In this document: piece by piece, positions 1 through 8,678 of the stretch
Layout of the letters: each line of letters starts with the position of its first letter
Position numbering within the stretch: position 1 is the stretch's first letter
Assembly (NCBI RefSeq): GCF_000715495.1
Contig: NZ_JNLX01000187.1
Coordinates: 1 to 46,393, forward strand
Length of the DNA stretch: 46,393 nt
Direction: 5' to 3'
From: Hymenobacter sp. IS2118
GTDB taxonomy: Bacteria > Bacteroidota > Bacteroidia > Cytophagales > Hymenobacteraceae
The notes under the pieces: model-generated
Seen by the model: the letters and a program-made list of their open reading frames with translations, nothing else
Database searches by the model: none
Told to the model about the DNA's origin: nothing
Program-made: the position numbers and the translations under genes

Positions 1-961
1 TGTATGGTCCCGGTGTATGGGGTAGTGGGTCGCGGGTTGGGTCGCGGTGAAAGATAGTAGGATTTTTTTGCCATTCGGCGCAAATAAACTCGTGCGGCGT
101 CAGCCCCTTCAACCGCTTGAGCCGCTTGGCGTAGTTGTAAGCCACTAAAAAGGTCTGCAAATGACTGTCCAACTGTGCCGTCGTCTCGTAATGGAAGCGC
201 TTAATCGTGGCCTCCTTTACCGTGCGATTCAGGCGCTCGACCTGGCCATTGGTCCAGGGGTGGGCGGGCTTGGTGAAGCGCTGCTCGATGCCCCACTCGT
301 CGCAGAGCTGCCCGAAAGGATGGCGACCGACTTGGGTGTAGTGGGGCAGGTTGCGAAACTGAATACCGTTGTCCGTCAGTAGCTTATGCACCTTGTAGGG
401 AATCTGTGGCAAGACGCGCCGCAAAAAGTCCGTGGCAATGGCTTGCGTGGCCTGCGGCTGCAACTCGGCGAAGGCCAGCTTGCTGGTGCGGTCAATCGCA
501 ACAAAGAGGTACTGCTTGCCCTCTTCCGTTTGCACTTCGGCAAAATCGACGTGCAGGTAGCCTAGTGGGTAGGCCTTGAACTTCGCTTTACCCACCCCTG
601 CCGCCGGCTCGTCGACCGGGGGTAAACGACTGATATCTTGGCGTTTCAAGCACCGATGCAGGGCCGAACGGCTTAGGTGGGGAATCGTTTCCTGCAAAGC
701 ATAGAGGCAGTCATCAAGCGGTAGCAACGTATGCTGCCGGAAGAGTACAATAGCTGCCTCTTCAACCGGGGTGAGCACCGTGGAGGCTGGTTTGGGGCCG
801 CGCACGGCCTCTTCCGTGCTGGTGCGCCGCCGCCATTTGCGCACCGTGCCGGCCGTGAGACCCAAACGCTTGGCTAGCGTTTGTACGCCTTCTGTACTTT
901 GCTGGATAAGGCGCCGAGTTGCCGGCGTTGTGGTGGCGCAGCCATGTGGTACTTTTCCCAT
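1..961 (-). CDS. IS481-family transposase, C-terminal end outside window
   Basis: DDE transposase of an insertion sequence, catalysing cut and strand transfer of its own element. About 320 residues are readable with no stop before the window edge, so the C-terminus is missing. The N-terminus has a helix-turn-helix (LAKRLGLTAGTVRKWRRR). The catalytic core shows D139 (HVDFAE), D197 (LTDNGIQF) and E242 (NGQVERLNRTVKEA), and WTNGQVERLNR is typical of IS481 and related integrase-core enzymes. The ATG at 961 is chosen because it is the first ATG in this frame; an overlapping upstream ATG at 1001 is in another frame. No frameshift is seen, so the copy may be active. Terminal inverted repeats cannot be defined because one end is outside the window. 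Confidence 0.88.
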   Translation of the reverse strand, partial: MGKVPHGCATTTPATRRLIQQSTEGVQTLAKRLGLTAGTVRKWRRRTSTEEAVRGPKPASTVLTPVEEAAIVLFRQHTLLPLDDCLYALQETIPHLSRSALHRCLKRQDISRLPPVDEPAAGVGKAKFKAYPLGYLHVDFAEVQTEEGKQYLFVAIDRTSKLAFAELQPQATQAIATDFLRRVLPQIPYKVHKLLTDNGIQFRNLPHYTQVGRHPFGQLCDEWGIEQRFTKPAHPWTNGQVERLNRTVKEATIKRFHYETTAQLDSHLQTFLVAYNYAKRLKRLKGLTPHEFICAEWQKNPTIFHRDPTRDPLPHTPGPY

Positions 962-1082
962 AGGTTTGTCCGAAAGATACGCCACAACGCTGCTTGCCCA
1001 TCCCCTGGGACTATACAGCTACGCCATTTGTTCTGGCTGCAAATGAAAAGGAGCTGGCGCGGGTCCGGCGGGCTTGCAGGCA

Positions 1083-2534
1083 CTAGCGAACCAGGGCTAC
1101 TTTCACCTTTTTGCCCTTCACTTTGGCGCCCTGCATTTTCTCCAGCACTTCCTCGGCCAGAGCCTCGGGTACGGCCACGAAGCTGTGGTGGTCAAACACC
1201 TCAATGCGACCCACGGAGTCACGTTCCAGCTCGCCCACGCTCACAAAGGCCCCCACCAAATCACCGGCGCTAATTTTCTCGCGTTTGCCCGCCGAAATGT
1301 GGAGGGTAACGGTGCTGGGGCGCGGCGGCTTTGGCGCGGCTGTGGGCAGGGTAGGGGGGCGCAGGCCGGCCCATTTCACACCGCTGGCCGAGGGCCAGTT
1401 TTGCAGCTTCTGCTGCTCGTAGGGCGTCACAATGAGGTGGGCGGTGCCCACGGCGCCGGCCCGAGCCGTGCGCCCGGCCCGGTGCTGGAAGGTTTCGGCT
1501 TCGTGCGGCGGGTCGAACTGCACCACGGTGTCAAGCTCGTTCACGTCGAGGCCGCGGGCAGCTACGTCGGTAGCTACCAGCACGGTAGCCGAGCCGTTAC
1601 GCAGCTTCATCATGGACTTGTCGCGCTCAGGCTGCAGCATTTTGCCGTGCAGCGCCTCGGCCGCCAAGCCGCGGCCTTTCAAAAAGCGGGTCAGCTCTTC
1701 CACCCGGTCGCGGGTATTGGCAAATACCAGCGAGCGGCCAGCATCGGGCTGGGTGATGAGGTGGAACAGTGCGGCGGGCTTCTGGTCGGCAGCGCTTACT
1801 ACGTGGCCACGCAGCACCAGGCTTTCGGGCAGGGTAGTGGCGTTGGAGCCGCCCACATTCATCACACGAGGCCGCGTGAGGTATTCACGCACCAGCGCCA
1901 GCACTTTATCCGGCATTGTGGCCGAGAATAGCAGCGTTTGCCGGCGCTGCGGCAGGCGACTAACGATGGTCGCCATTTCCTCCTGAAAGCCCAGGTCCAG
2001 GAGCTTGTCGGCTTCGTCCAGCACCAGCACTTTCAGGCGGTTGGGCACAATGGTGCGGCGCTCCAGGTGGTCGAGCATGCGGCCGGGCGTGGCCACTACT
2101 ACGTGTGGCATCTGTTGCAGGCCCTTCACTTCTTCGCGCATGGCATGGCCGCCGTAGTAGCCGGCCACGCGCAGGTTGGGCATGTGCTTGCCAAGGCTTT
2201 TGAGGGCGTCGCGCACCTGCATCACCAGTTCGCGGGCGGGCACCAGCACCAGCGCCTGCATGGTAGCCGACGTCACGTCGACCTGCTGCAGCACGGCCAG
2301 GCCGTAGGCAGCGGTTTTGCCCGAGCCGGTGGGGGCTTGCCCAGCCACGTCCTGGCCTTCGAGGGCAGGGGCCAGCACCAGCTGCTGCACCGGCGTGGGC
2401 CGGATGAAATTCAGCTCGGCTACGCCCGCCAGCAAAGCCGGGGAGAGGGCGAAATCAGAAAATTGGAGGTCGGCTTTGGCTGCGGCGGCAGCCTGGGGAA
2501 CGGTCCCAGCGGCGGATGAATCAGGAGTTTGCAC
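1083..2534 (-). CDS. dbpA: DEAD-box ATP-dependent RNA helicase, DbpA-like
   Basis: ATP-dependent RNA helicase of 483 residues, probably acting in large-subunit ribosome assembly. Motifs appear in order: Q motif near 45-50 (RPTPVQ), Walker A APTGSGKT at 67-74, motif Ia as PAREL (usual PTREL), TPGRM near 149-153, DEAD at 173-176, SAT at 204-206, ATDVAARGLD near 321-330 and HRAGRTAR at 351-358. The tail from about 413 (KREKISAGDLVGAF to the end) matches the DbpA RNA-binding domain, which in E. coli recognises helix 92 of 23S rRNA; that specificity is inferred here. The start is GTG at 2534, since no ATG precedes the Q motif. A consensus -7 box lies only four bases upstream, which would give a leaderless mRNA. 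The gene follows the BrkB gene in the same direction after 48 bases. Confidence 0.9.
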   Translation of the reverse strand: MQTPDSSAAGTVPQAAAAAKADLQFSDFALSPALLAGVAELNFIRPTPVQQLVLAPALEGQDVAGQAPTGSGKTAAYGLAVLQQVDVTSATMQALVLVPARELVMQVRDALKSLGKHMPNLRVAGYYGGHAMREEVKGLQQMPHVVVATPGRMLDHLERRTIVPNRLKVLVLDEADKLLDLGFQEEMATIVSRLPQRRQTLLFSATMPDKVLALVREYLTRPRVMNVGGSNATTLPESLVLRGHVVSAADQKPAALFHLITQPDAGRSLVFANTRDRVEELTRFLKGRGLAAEALHGKMLQPERDKSMMKLRNGSATVLVATDVAARGLDVNELDTVVQFDPPHEAETFQHRAGRTARAGAVGTAHLIVTPYEQQKLQNWPSASGVKWAGLRPPTLPTAAPKPPRPSTVTLHISAGKREKISAGDLVGAFVSVGELERDSVGRIEVFDHHSFVAVPEALAEEVLEKMQGAKVKGKKVKVALVR

Positions 2535-2538
2535 CGTA

Positions 2539-2546
2539 CAAAGGTA
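2539..2546 (-). promoter_or_regulatory. TACCTTTG -7 box before the helicase gene
   Basis: The minus strand reads TACCTTTG, an exact match to the Bacteroidota -7 consensus TAnnTTTG. Four bases separate it from the GTG at 2534, so transcription would be expected to begin at or very near the start codon. No experimental start site is known. Confidence 0.45.
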
Positions 2547-2582
2547 ACGGATGCCGCAAGGCCAACGCAGCCCCGGAAATTA

Positions 2583-3533
2583 TCAGTAGCCGGTTTCGCC
2601 TTCGGCCACGTTTACCAGGCGGTAGCGCACGGCTGTTTTTTTGGGGCGGATGTCCAGCCCGATGCGGTGGGCGTATGCTTTGGTGAAGGCGGCGCCGAAG
2701 TAAAAAATCATGGCCGAGTAGAATACAAACAGCAGTACCAGCACCAGGCTCGACGCCGGCCCGTACACCGGCCCCAGGTCGCGGGCTACCAGCAGCGCCC
2801 CCAGCACCACCTTGCCCAGGCTGATGAGCAGCGCCGTGAGGGCCGCCCCGCGCGTGACCGCCCGCCACGGCACCCTGGCCAGACTCAGCGTGCGAAAGGT
2901 AACCCCGAACCACACGGCCAGAATCAGCCAGCCTATAACAGAATTCAGAACCCGCACGAGGTAGTAAACGAACGTAGCATCGAAGTCCTGAATGGCGCTG
3001 GCAAAGAGCCCCAGGGCGGCATCGGCGGCAAAGGCCAGTAGCGAAAGCAGCGCCGTGGCCAGCAAAATCCCCCCCGAGCGCAACCGCTCGCGCAGGGCCT
3101 GCGAGAACTTCCCCGTGCCGCGCTGCGGCCGGATTTGCCACAGCTGATTCAGAGAATGCTGAATGATGGTGAACAGGGTGGTGGCCACAAAAAGCAGAAA
3201 GGCAAACCCGACCCAGGTAACGAGGCGGCTGCGCTGCGGGTCGGCCACATTTTGCACAATCTGGGCCACCAGTCCGGCCCCCGACGCCCCCACCACATCG
3301 CTGATTTTGGCCAGCAGCATCATCCGCACCAGCGAGGCCGGATAGAGCGAGCTCAGCACCTGAATCAGGATAATGAGAATAGGCGGCAGCGCGAAGGAGG
3401 TGAAAAAAGCCGTGGCCGCACCCAGCCGAAGCGGGTCGTTGGCACCCAGCTCGCGGCCGGCGCGGTGCAGCAAAATCGGGAGTTCGCGCCACCAGGGGCC
3501 GGGCAACTCCGCGGGCGGGATTACTTTTGTCAT
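2583..3533 (-). CDS. YihY/BrkB-family inner-membrane protein
   Basis: Polytopic membrane protein of about 316 residues in the YihY/virulence factor BrkB family. The family is often mis-annotated as ribonuclease BN; its transport or envelope role is not settled. The N-terminal stretch LGAATAFFTSFALPPILI, the conserved LFVATTLFTIIQHSLNQLW segment and about six hydrophobic helices, ending in a short charged tail, fit the family. The ATG at 3533 (MTKVIPPAEL) is preferred; an in-frame ATG at 3566 would add eleven residues. The gene is divergent from the DUF2062 gene, with about 90 bases between the two starts, and lies upstream of the helicase gene in the same direction. Confidence 0.85.
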   Translation of the reverse strand: MTKVIPPAELPGPWWRELPILLHRAGRELGANDPLRLGAATAFFTSFALPPILIILIQVLSSLYPASLVRMMLLAKISDVVGASGAGLVAQIVQNVADPQRSRLVTWVGFAFLLFVATTLFTIIQHSLNQLWQIRPQRGTGKFSQALRERLRSGGILLATALLSLLAFAADAALGLFASAIQDFDATFVYYLVRVLNSVIGWLILAVWFGVTFRTLSLARVPWRAVTRGAALTALLISLGKVVLGALLVARDLGPVYGPASSLVLVLLFVFYSAMIFYFGAAFTKAYAHRIGLDIRPKKTAVRYRLVNVAEGETGY

Positions 3534-3623
3534 CAGCAAAAAAGCCGGAGCGGCCCTGCCAAGCATCGTGCGTTGGCTGGCCGCATCCAGCGAAGATACG
3601 GGGCCCCGGCTCCGGCCCCGCCC

Positions 3624-4166
3624 ATGCCCACACCGCCCGTTCCGCCTGCTACCGAAACTACCCCGGCTCCGGCCGCGCCCCCGGCGGGCTGGCTGCGTCG
3701 CCGTCTGCTCAACCCGATACTGAGCATCCTGCGCCAGGGCCTGTCGCCGGAGCAGCTGGCCCTGACGGTGGCATTGGGGGTTTCAATTGGCGCCATTCCG
3801 TTTATGGGTGCCATTACCACGGTGGCGGCGCTGGTAGCGGTGCGGCTGCGCCTGAACGTAGCGGCGCTGCAATTCGTGAGCCACATGATGACGCCCCTGC
3901 AGCTACTCATCATCATCCCGCTGCTACGGCTGGGCGCACGCCTCATGGACAATACGACGGAAAACGAACTGACTGTGTCCCATATCCGGCACCTGTTCGC
4001 CACCGATTGGCAGGCAGCCTTGCAGCTCCTATGGCGGGCCGAAGTAGGCGCCATGGCCATTTGGCTGCTGGGCTCAGTTCCAATAGTGGCGCTGCTCTAT
4101 TTTGTGTTACGCCCAATATTCAGGCGAATAGCGCAACGCCGGGCAGCGGCTGAAGTGGGTGCCTAG
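3624..4166 (+). CDS. DUF2062-domain membrane protein
   Basis: Small membrane protein of 180 residues. After a Pro/Ala-rich N-terminus (1-25), the sequence has LRQGLSPEQLALTVALGVSIG, then GAIPFMGAITTVAALVAVRLRLN and MMTPLQLLIIIPLLRLGARL, the layout of DUF2062 proteins. Their biochemical role is unknown; they often sit near envelope or glycosyltransferase genes. ATG 3624 is chosen because the frame upstream runs antisense through the BrkB gene and looks non-coding. An exact TACTTTTG box lies on this strand at 3522-3529 but is also the reverse of the BrkB start region, so it may be chance. Confidence 0.8.
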   Translation: MPTPPVPPATETTPAPAAPPAGWLRRRLLNPILSILRQGLSPEQLALTVALGVSIGAIPFMGAITTVAALVAVRLRLNVAALQFVSHMMTPLQLLIIIPLLRLGARLMDNTTENELTVSHIRHLFATDWQAALQLLWRAEVGAMAIWLLGSVPIVALLYFVLRPIFRRIAQRRAAAEVGA

Positions 4167-4202
4167 CGCTGGCTACACAAACGAGGCGCTGGGGTAGGGC
4201 AG

Positions 4203-4757
4203 CTAAAATGCCAGTAAAGCCTCGGCTTGCTCGCGCAAAAGCTGACGGGAAAGGTCATGGTTCAGGCTGTCTTCCTGATTAAGGTCCTGACCGATGAAGG
4301 GCAGGCGCACGCGTTGGGGCAGCACAATTGAGCCGAGGTACATGAGGATGTCGGTGAGGTGCGTCATCGCTAGCATGCCGCCCTGGCCGCCATTGCTGAG
4401 GCCAATCAGCGCCGTTTTCTTTTCGCGCAGTCCTCCCGGATACGGCAAGCCATCAATAAAAGCCTTCAATACGCCCGGAAAGGAGCCGTTGTACTCCGGT
4501 GTGATAATTACCAGCTTGTTGCCGGCATTCAGCAAGTCTGCCAAGCGGTTGAATGCCGGGTTGGTGCCCGCGTTGGCGTACAGTGCTGAAGTAGTAAAGT
4601 TGTCTGGCAGCTCGGCCAGGTCAAGAATTTGACTTTCCGCGTTTAGCTCGGTGAGCAAATTTTGGTAGTAGTTGGCAATGCGGCGGGCGCGGGAGCTGGG
4701 CCGGTTCGTACCGACGAGGAGGGTTATCAAAACAGGAAGCTGGGAATGAGTAATCAC
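4203..4757 (-). CDS. NAD(P)H-dependent FMN reductase family protein
   Basis: Flavodoxin-like cytoplasmic oxidoreductase of 184 residues, in the family that includes NADPH-dependent FMN reductases, azoreductases and chromate reductases. The N-terminal beta strand and phosphate loop (LITLLVGTNRPSSRARRIA, residues 10-28) would bind the FMN phosphate, and TPEYNGSFPGVLKAFIDGL is the signature stretch that packs around the flavin. The length is normal for the family. The natural substrate cannot be told from sequence. It is a single gene: the DUF2062 gene converges from the left, and the sdh terminator lies just upstream on the right. Confidence 0.88.
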   Translation of the reverse strand: MITHSQLPVLITLLVGTNRPSSRARRIANYYQNLLTELNAESQILDLAELPDNFTTSALYANAGTNPAFNRLADLLNAGNKLVIITPEYNGSFPGVLKAFIDGLPYPGGLREKKTALIGLSNGGQGGMLAMTHLTDILMYLGSIVLPQRVRLPFIGQDLNQEDSLNHDLSRQLLREQAEALLAF

Positions 4758-4867
4758 TCAGACAACCAGAAAGAGGGGGCGAGGTTTCGCGGCGCATTCG
4801 AAATGAAGCGAAGTGGGCAGCGACCATCTATAAATTTAGCCCCTGTCTTCGCCTGTCTGTAGGCAAT

Positions 4868-4905
4868 AAAAAAGGCGCAACGGAATTAACCGTCGCGCCT
4901 TTTTT
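4868..4905 (-). terminator. Rho-independent terminator of the sdh operon
   Basis: Near-perfect hairpin with outer arms AAAAAAGGCGC and GCGCCTTTTTT, an inner ACGG/CCGT pairing and a short AT-rich loop. On the minus strand it ends in a T tract 17 bases after the sdhB stop codon. Because the arms carry A and T runs on both sides it could also work in the other direction. Confidence 0.8.
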
Positions 4906-4921
4906 GATAACAAACAGGTGC

Positions 4922-5707
4922 TTATGCCAAGCTGTTCGAAGTAGCCTTGGCCACCAGAAATTCGCGGTTCAGCATTGCAATGTTTTCCAGCGAAATGCCC
5001 ACCGGGCACTCTGCGGCGCAGGAACCGATGTTGGAGCAGGCGCCAAAACCTTCGATGTCCATCTGGGCCACCATGTTCTCCACACGGGTTTTACGCTCGG
5101 CTCCACCCTGGGGCAACAGCGCCAGCTGCGACACCTTGGCCGAAACAAACAGCATGGCCGAAGCATTTTTGCAAGCGGCCACGCAGGCCCCGCAACCAAT
5201 GCAGGTAGCGGCCTCGAAAGCGCGGTCAGCAATTTCCTTAGGAATGGCAGTGTCGTTGCCGTCTGGTACGCCGCCGGTGTTCACGCTCACGTAGCCCCCG
5301 GCCTGAATAATGCGGTCGAACGCCGAGCGGTCCACGCTCAAGTCTTTGTTTATCGGGAAAGCATTAGCCCGCCATGGCTCGATGGTGATGGTATCGCCGT
5401 CCGAAAACTTGCGCATGTGCAGCTGGCAACTCGTGGTACCCTTTTCCGGCCCGTGGCTGCGGCCGTTGATGAACAGGTCGCACGAGCCGCAAATGCCTTC
5501 GCGGCAGTCGTGGTCGAATGCCACCGGGTCCTGGCCGGCATGCAGCAGGTCCTCATTCAGCACGTCGAGCATTTCCAGGAAAGACATTTCGGGCGAAATA
5601 TCCTTCACTTTATACTCCACAATCTTGCCTTCGGTGTTGCGGCCTGCTTGGCGCCACACGTTCAGGGTCAGGTTCATCGGTTTGGCGTTGGGATTGGAGC
5701 CGGCCAT
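4922..5707 (-). CDS. sdhB: Succinate dehydrogenase/fumarate reductase iron-sulfur subunit
   Basis: Electron-transfer subunit of complex II, passing electrons from the flavin of SdhA to quinone at SdhC; 261 residues. The 2Fe-2S ligands are C68, C73, C76 (CREGICGSC) and C94. The C-terminal domain has CIGCGACVAACK at 169-180, CSNIGSC at 224-230 and C234 followed by Pro, giving ligands for the 4Fe-4S and 3Fe-4S clusters. The cytoplasmic subunit is last in the sdhC-sdhA-sdhB operon, 104 bases after sdhA, and is followed by a clear terminator. The spacer before it holds an AT-rich inverted repeat that could affect its expression relative to sdhA. ATG 5707 gives a normal length. Confidence 0.96.
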   Translation of the reverse strand: MAGSNPNAKPMNLTLNVWRQAGRNTEGKIVEYKVKDISPEMSFLEMLDVLNEDLLHAGQDPVAFDHDCREGICGSCDLFINGRSHGPEKGTTSCQLHMRKFSDGDTITIEPWRANAFPINKDLSVDRSAFDRIIQAGGYVSVNTGGVPDGNDTAIPKEIADRAFEAATCIGCGACVAACKNASAMLFVSAKVSQLALLPQGGAERKTRVENMVAQMDIEGFGACSNIGSCAAECPVGISLENIAMLNREFLVAKATSNSLA

Positions 5708-5725
5708 GTTTTTCTTTAATTAAAA

Positions 5726-5805
5726 ATTAAAAATTGAGAATTAAAAATTGAGCCTGTATGCAAATGGGTAACCCCATTTTTAATTTTTAATTCTCAATTT
5801 TTAAT
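5726..5805. repeat. AT-rich inverted repeat between sdhA and sdhB
   Basis: Perfect 24-base arms at 5726-5749 and 5782-5805, made of ATTAAAAATT-type units, are separated by a 32-base loop. The arms also contain direct sub-repeats, and almost the whole 104-base spacer is A/T in an otherwise GC-rich region. A related stretch occurs at 14355-14379. Confidence 0.85.
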
Positions 5806-5811
5806 TGATTT

Positions 5812-7746
5812 CTATTTGTAGCTGCGCTGGGTCAGCTTTACGTTTTCAAACGTTAATTCTTCTTTGTTGAGCTTTTCGGGCTGGTTCTCGCCCTGATATT
5901 CCCAAGCCGATACGTAGGCGAAGTTTTCGTCGTCGCGCAGGGCCTCGCCCTCGGGGGTCTGGTATTCCTCGCGGAAGTGACCACCGCAGCTTTCGTTGCG
6001 GGCCAGTGCGTCGTCAATCATCAGCTCGCCCAACTCCAGGAAGTCGGCCACGCGGCCGGCTTTTTCCAGAGTTTGGTTCAGCTCTTCGCCGGTGCCTACC
6101 ACTTTCACGTCGCTCCAGAACTCCGTGCGCAGCTTCTGGATTTCGGCTTTAGCGAAACGCAGGCCTTCAGCGTTGCGGGCCATGCCGCAATATTCCCACA
6201 TGATGTGGCCCAGCGCCTTGTGGAACTGGTCGGGCGTGCGGTTGCCTTTGATGGCAAGCAGCTGCTCGGTACGGGCCTGCACACCGGCCTTGGCTTCGGC
6301 AAAGGCGGGGTGCTGGGTGTCCACCGGCTTAGGAGCGGTTTGGGCCAGGTAATCGCCAATAGTGTAAGGAATTACGAAGTAACCGTCGGCCAAGCCCTGC
6401 ATCAGGGCCGAAGCACCGAGGCGGTTGGCGCCGTGGTCCGAGAAGTTGCACTCGCCCGTGGCGTAAAGGCCCGGGATGGTGGTTTGCAGGTTGTAATCAA
6501 CCCACAGGCCGCCCATGGTGTAGTGCACCGCCGGGTAAATGCGCATGGGCATTTTGTAGGGGTCTTCGCCAGTGATTTTCTCGTACATGGCGAACAGGTT
6601 GCCGTACTTCTGGCTCACGCCGTCGGCCCCGATGCGCTGGATGATTTCGGCAAAATCAAGGTACACGGCCAGGCCGGTGCTGCCCACGCCGCGCCCCTCA
6701 TCGCACATCTGCTTGGCGTTGCGCGAAGCCACGTCGCGTGGCACGAGGTTGCCAAAGGCCGGGTACTTGCGCTCCAGGAAGTAATCCCGGTCGCCTTCGG
6801 CGATGTCCACGGCTTTAATCTCGCGATTACGCAGGCGCTCGGCCGTTTCCACGGTTTTGGGCACCCACACGCGGCCGTCGTTGCGGAGCGACTCCGACAT
6901 GAGTGTCAGTTTCGACTGGTAGTCGCCGCTAACGGGAATGCAGGTGGGGTGAATCTGGGTGAAGCAGGGGTTGGCGAAGTAGGCGCCTTTTTTGTGGGCG
7001 CGCCACGCGGCCGTCACGTTGCACAGCTTGGCGTTGGTGCTCAGGTAGAACACGTTGCCGTAGCCGCCAGTGGCCAAAACCACGGCGTGCGCGGCGTGGT
7101 TCTCAATCTCGCCGGTGATGACGTTGCGGGTCACGATGCCACGGGCCACGCCGTCCACCATCACCAAATCAAGCATTTCCGAACGGGTGTAGAGCTTCAC
7201 TTTGCCATAGGCAATCTGCCGGCTCAGCGCCGAGTAGGCACCCAGCAACAGCTGCTGTCCGGTTTGTCCGCGGGCGTAGAAGGTTCGGCTTACCTGGGCC
7301 CCGCCAAACGAGCGGTTGGCCAGCAGGCCGCCGTATTCGCGAGCAAAAGGCACGCCCTGGGCCACGCACTGGTCAATAATATTGACCGATACTTGGGCCA
7401 GACGGTACACGTTGGCTTCGCGGGCGCGGTAGTCGCCACCCTTCACGGTGTCATAGAAGAGGCGGAACACGGAGTCGCCGTCGTTCTGGTAGTTTTTAGC
7501 GGCGTTGATGCCACCCTGCGCGGCGATGGAGTGCGCGCGGCGGGGCGAATCGTGGTAGGTGAAGGCTTTTACGTTGTAGCCCAACTCGGCCAGCGAAGCG
7601 GCGGCGGAAGAGCCGGCCAAGCCGGTACCCACCACAATCACATCGTATTTCCGCTTGTTGGCGGGGTTCACAAGCTTAACGTTGAACTTGTGCTTTTCCC
7701 ATTTTTCGGCAAGGGGGCCTTCGGGGATTTTGGAATCCAACAGCAT
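5812..7746 (-). CDS. sdhA: Succinate dehydrogenase/fumarate reductase flavoprotein subunit
   Basis: Catalytic subunit of complex II, oxidising succinate to fumarate (or the reverse) with covalently bound FAD; 644 residues. The dinucleotide-binding motif VIVVGTGLAGSSAAA sits at 36-50, and HSIAAQGGINAAKN follows, with H72 the expected covalent FAD attachment residue. Further family motifs are the HPTCIPVSG region, PRDVASR and the LYATGEC / HGANRLGASALMQGL stretch near the FAD adenine site. The long N-terminal leader before the Rossmann fold and the total length match the Bacteroidota and epsilonproteobacterial types. It lies between sdhC (101-base gap) and sdhB in one operon. Confidence 0.97.
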   Translation of the reverse strand: MLLDSKIPEGPLAEKWEKHKFNVKLVNPANKRKYDVIVVGTGLAGSSAAASLAELGYNVKAFTYHDSPRRAHSIAAQGGINAAKNYQNDGDSVFRLFYDTVKGGDYRAREANVYRLAQVSVNIIDQCVAQGVPFAREYGGLLANRSFGGAQVSRTFYARGQTGQQLLLGAYSALSRQIAYGKVKLYTRSEMLDLVMVDGVARGIVTRNVITGEIENHAAHAVVLATGGYGNVFYLSTNAKLCNVTAAWRAHKKGAYFANPCFTQIHPTCIPVSGDYQSKLTLMSESLRNDGRVWVPKTVETAERLRNREIKAVDIAEGDRDYFLERKYPAFGNLVPRDVASRNAKQMCDEGRGVGSTGLAVYLDFAEIIQRIGADGVSQKYGNLFAMYEKITGEDPYKMPMRIYPAVHYTMGGLWVDYNLQTTIPGLYATGECNFSDHGANRLGASALMQGLADGYFVIPYTIGDYLAQTAPKPVDTQHPAFAEAKAGVQARTEQLLAIKGNRTPDQFHKALGHIMWEYCGMARNAEGLRFAKAEIQKLRTEFWSDVKVVGTGEELNQTLEKAGRVADFLELGELMIDDALARNESCGGHFREEYQTPEGEALRDDENFAYVSAWEYQGENQPEKLNKEELTFENVKLTQRSYK

Positions 7747-7847
7747 AGAGAAACGGAGTGAGGGTGTGACTGGTGACCTGTAGAACAGCCAACGGGCGCA
7801 GGTGTTGCGCCGGAGGCCAATATTCTACGGGGCGTAATCCGAACTAT

Positions 7848-8603
7848 TTAAAACGCCGAGGCCACGCTTTGAATCAGGGAGGAAGCGTTCGAAACCACTT
7901 CACCCCGCTCGTTGGTGAACAGGAAGAAATAAAGGGGCATCGAGGCAAAGCCGGCGGCTACAACTACCGAAAAGACATAGCCCGCGTACTTGATAAGCGA
8001 CATGTATTTGCGATGGTTCAGGCCCAGGGTCTGAAAGCCCGAGCTGAAGCCGTGCCACAGGTGGTAGCCCAGGCTGATTTGCGCGGCCACGTAGAGCAGC
8101 ACGTACCACCAGAGCTGAAACGAGGAGGTTACGGCCAGGTACAGATTATCGTAATCGGCGGTAGTGACATCGGCACCGCCCATTTTGCCAAGGTCGCCGG
8201 CGAAGCGGGCGCGCCAGAAAAAGTTGTAGAGGTGCACGATGAGGAAAATCAGGATGATGGTGCCCAGGATGCCCATGTTGCGGGACGTCCACTCGCTGTT
8301 CTGCTCGGCTTTCCATTGCGCGTAACCCTTGCCGCGGGCCGCTTTGTTGCGGCGCGTGAGGGCAAACGCCTCGTAGATGTGAAAGCCGAAGCCCAGCACC
8401 AGGCCCCACTCAATGGTACGGATGATGGGGTTGGTGCCCATGAAATGGGAGTAGGCATTGAAGGCTGCGCCCCCGTCGTGCTTGAATAACTGCAGGTTGC
8501 CGACCAGATGCACCACCAGGAACGTGCACAGAAACAGGCCCGTAATGGACATTATGAGCTTCCGGCCGATGCTGCTGGTTAAAGTTTTTGTTATCCAACT
8601 CAT
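7848..8603 (-). CDS. sdhC: Succinate dehydrogenase cytochrome b subunit
   Basis: Membrane anchor of complex II, 251 residues with about five hydrophobic helices: near 15-37, 65-85, 113-135, 165-185 and 200-225. This single large anchor replaces separate SdhC and SdhD proteins and binds two hemes and menaquinone in type B enzymes. Candidate heme-ligand histidines lie in FLVVHLVGN, GFGFHIYEAF, FLIVHLYNF and GYHLWHGF. First gene of the operon, followed by sdhA; a good promoter is found 45 bases upstream. MSWITKTLTSSIGRKLIMSITG is the usual start of this family in Bacteroidota. Confidence 0.94.
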   Translation of the reverse strand: MSWITKTLTSSIGRKLIMSITGLFLCTFLVVHLVGNLQLFKHDGGAAFNAYSHFMGTNPIIRTIEWGLVLGFGFHIYEAFALTRRNKAARGKGYAQWKAEQNSEWTSRNMGILGTIILIFLIVHLYNFFWRARFAGDLGKMGGADVTTADYDNLYLAVTSSFQLWWYVLLYVAAQISLGYHLWHGFSSGFQTLGLNHRKYMSLIKYAGYVFSVVVAAGFASMPLYFFLFTNERGEVVSNASSLIQSVASAF

Positions 8604-8647
8604 AAAGTAGCCAAACTGGGGAAGTGAAGAGGTATGTTTATAGCACC

Positions 8648-8678
8648 CAAAGGTAGGCCCCGCCCGCTACCCGAACAA
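8648..8678 (-). promoter_or_regulatory. Predicted sdhCAB promoter
   Basis: On the minus strand TACCTTTG (8648-8655) matches the Bacteroidota -7 box TAnnTTTG exactly. A TTG (8676-8678) lies 20 bases further upstream, the expected -33 position. The box is 45 bases before the sdhC start, leaving room for a leader. Confidence 0.6.

Noticed and set aside
3135..3623. N-terminal extension of the DUF2062 protein
   Set aside because: The stretch is antisense to the BrkB gene and reads as Gln/Gly/Arg-rich shadow sequence.
5977..7761. An open frame of about 590 codons antisense to sdhA
   Set aside because: sdhA is certain on the other strand; the antisense product shows no family motif.
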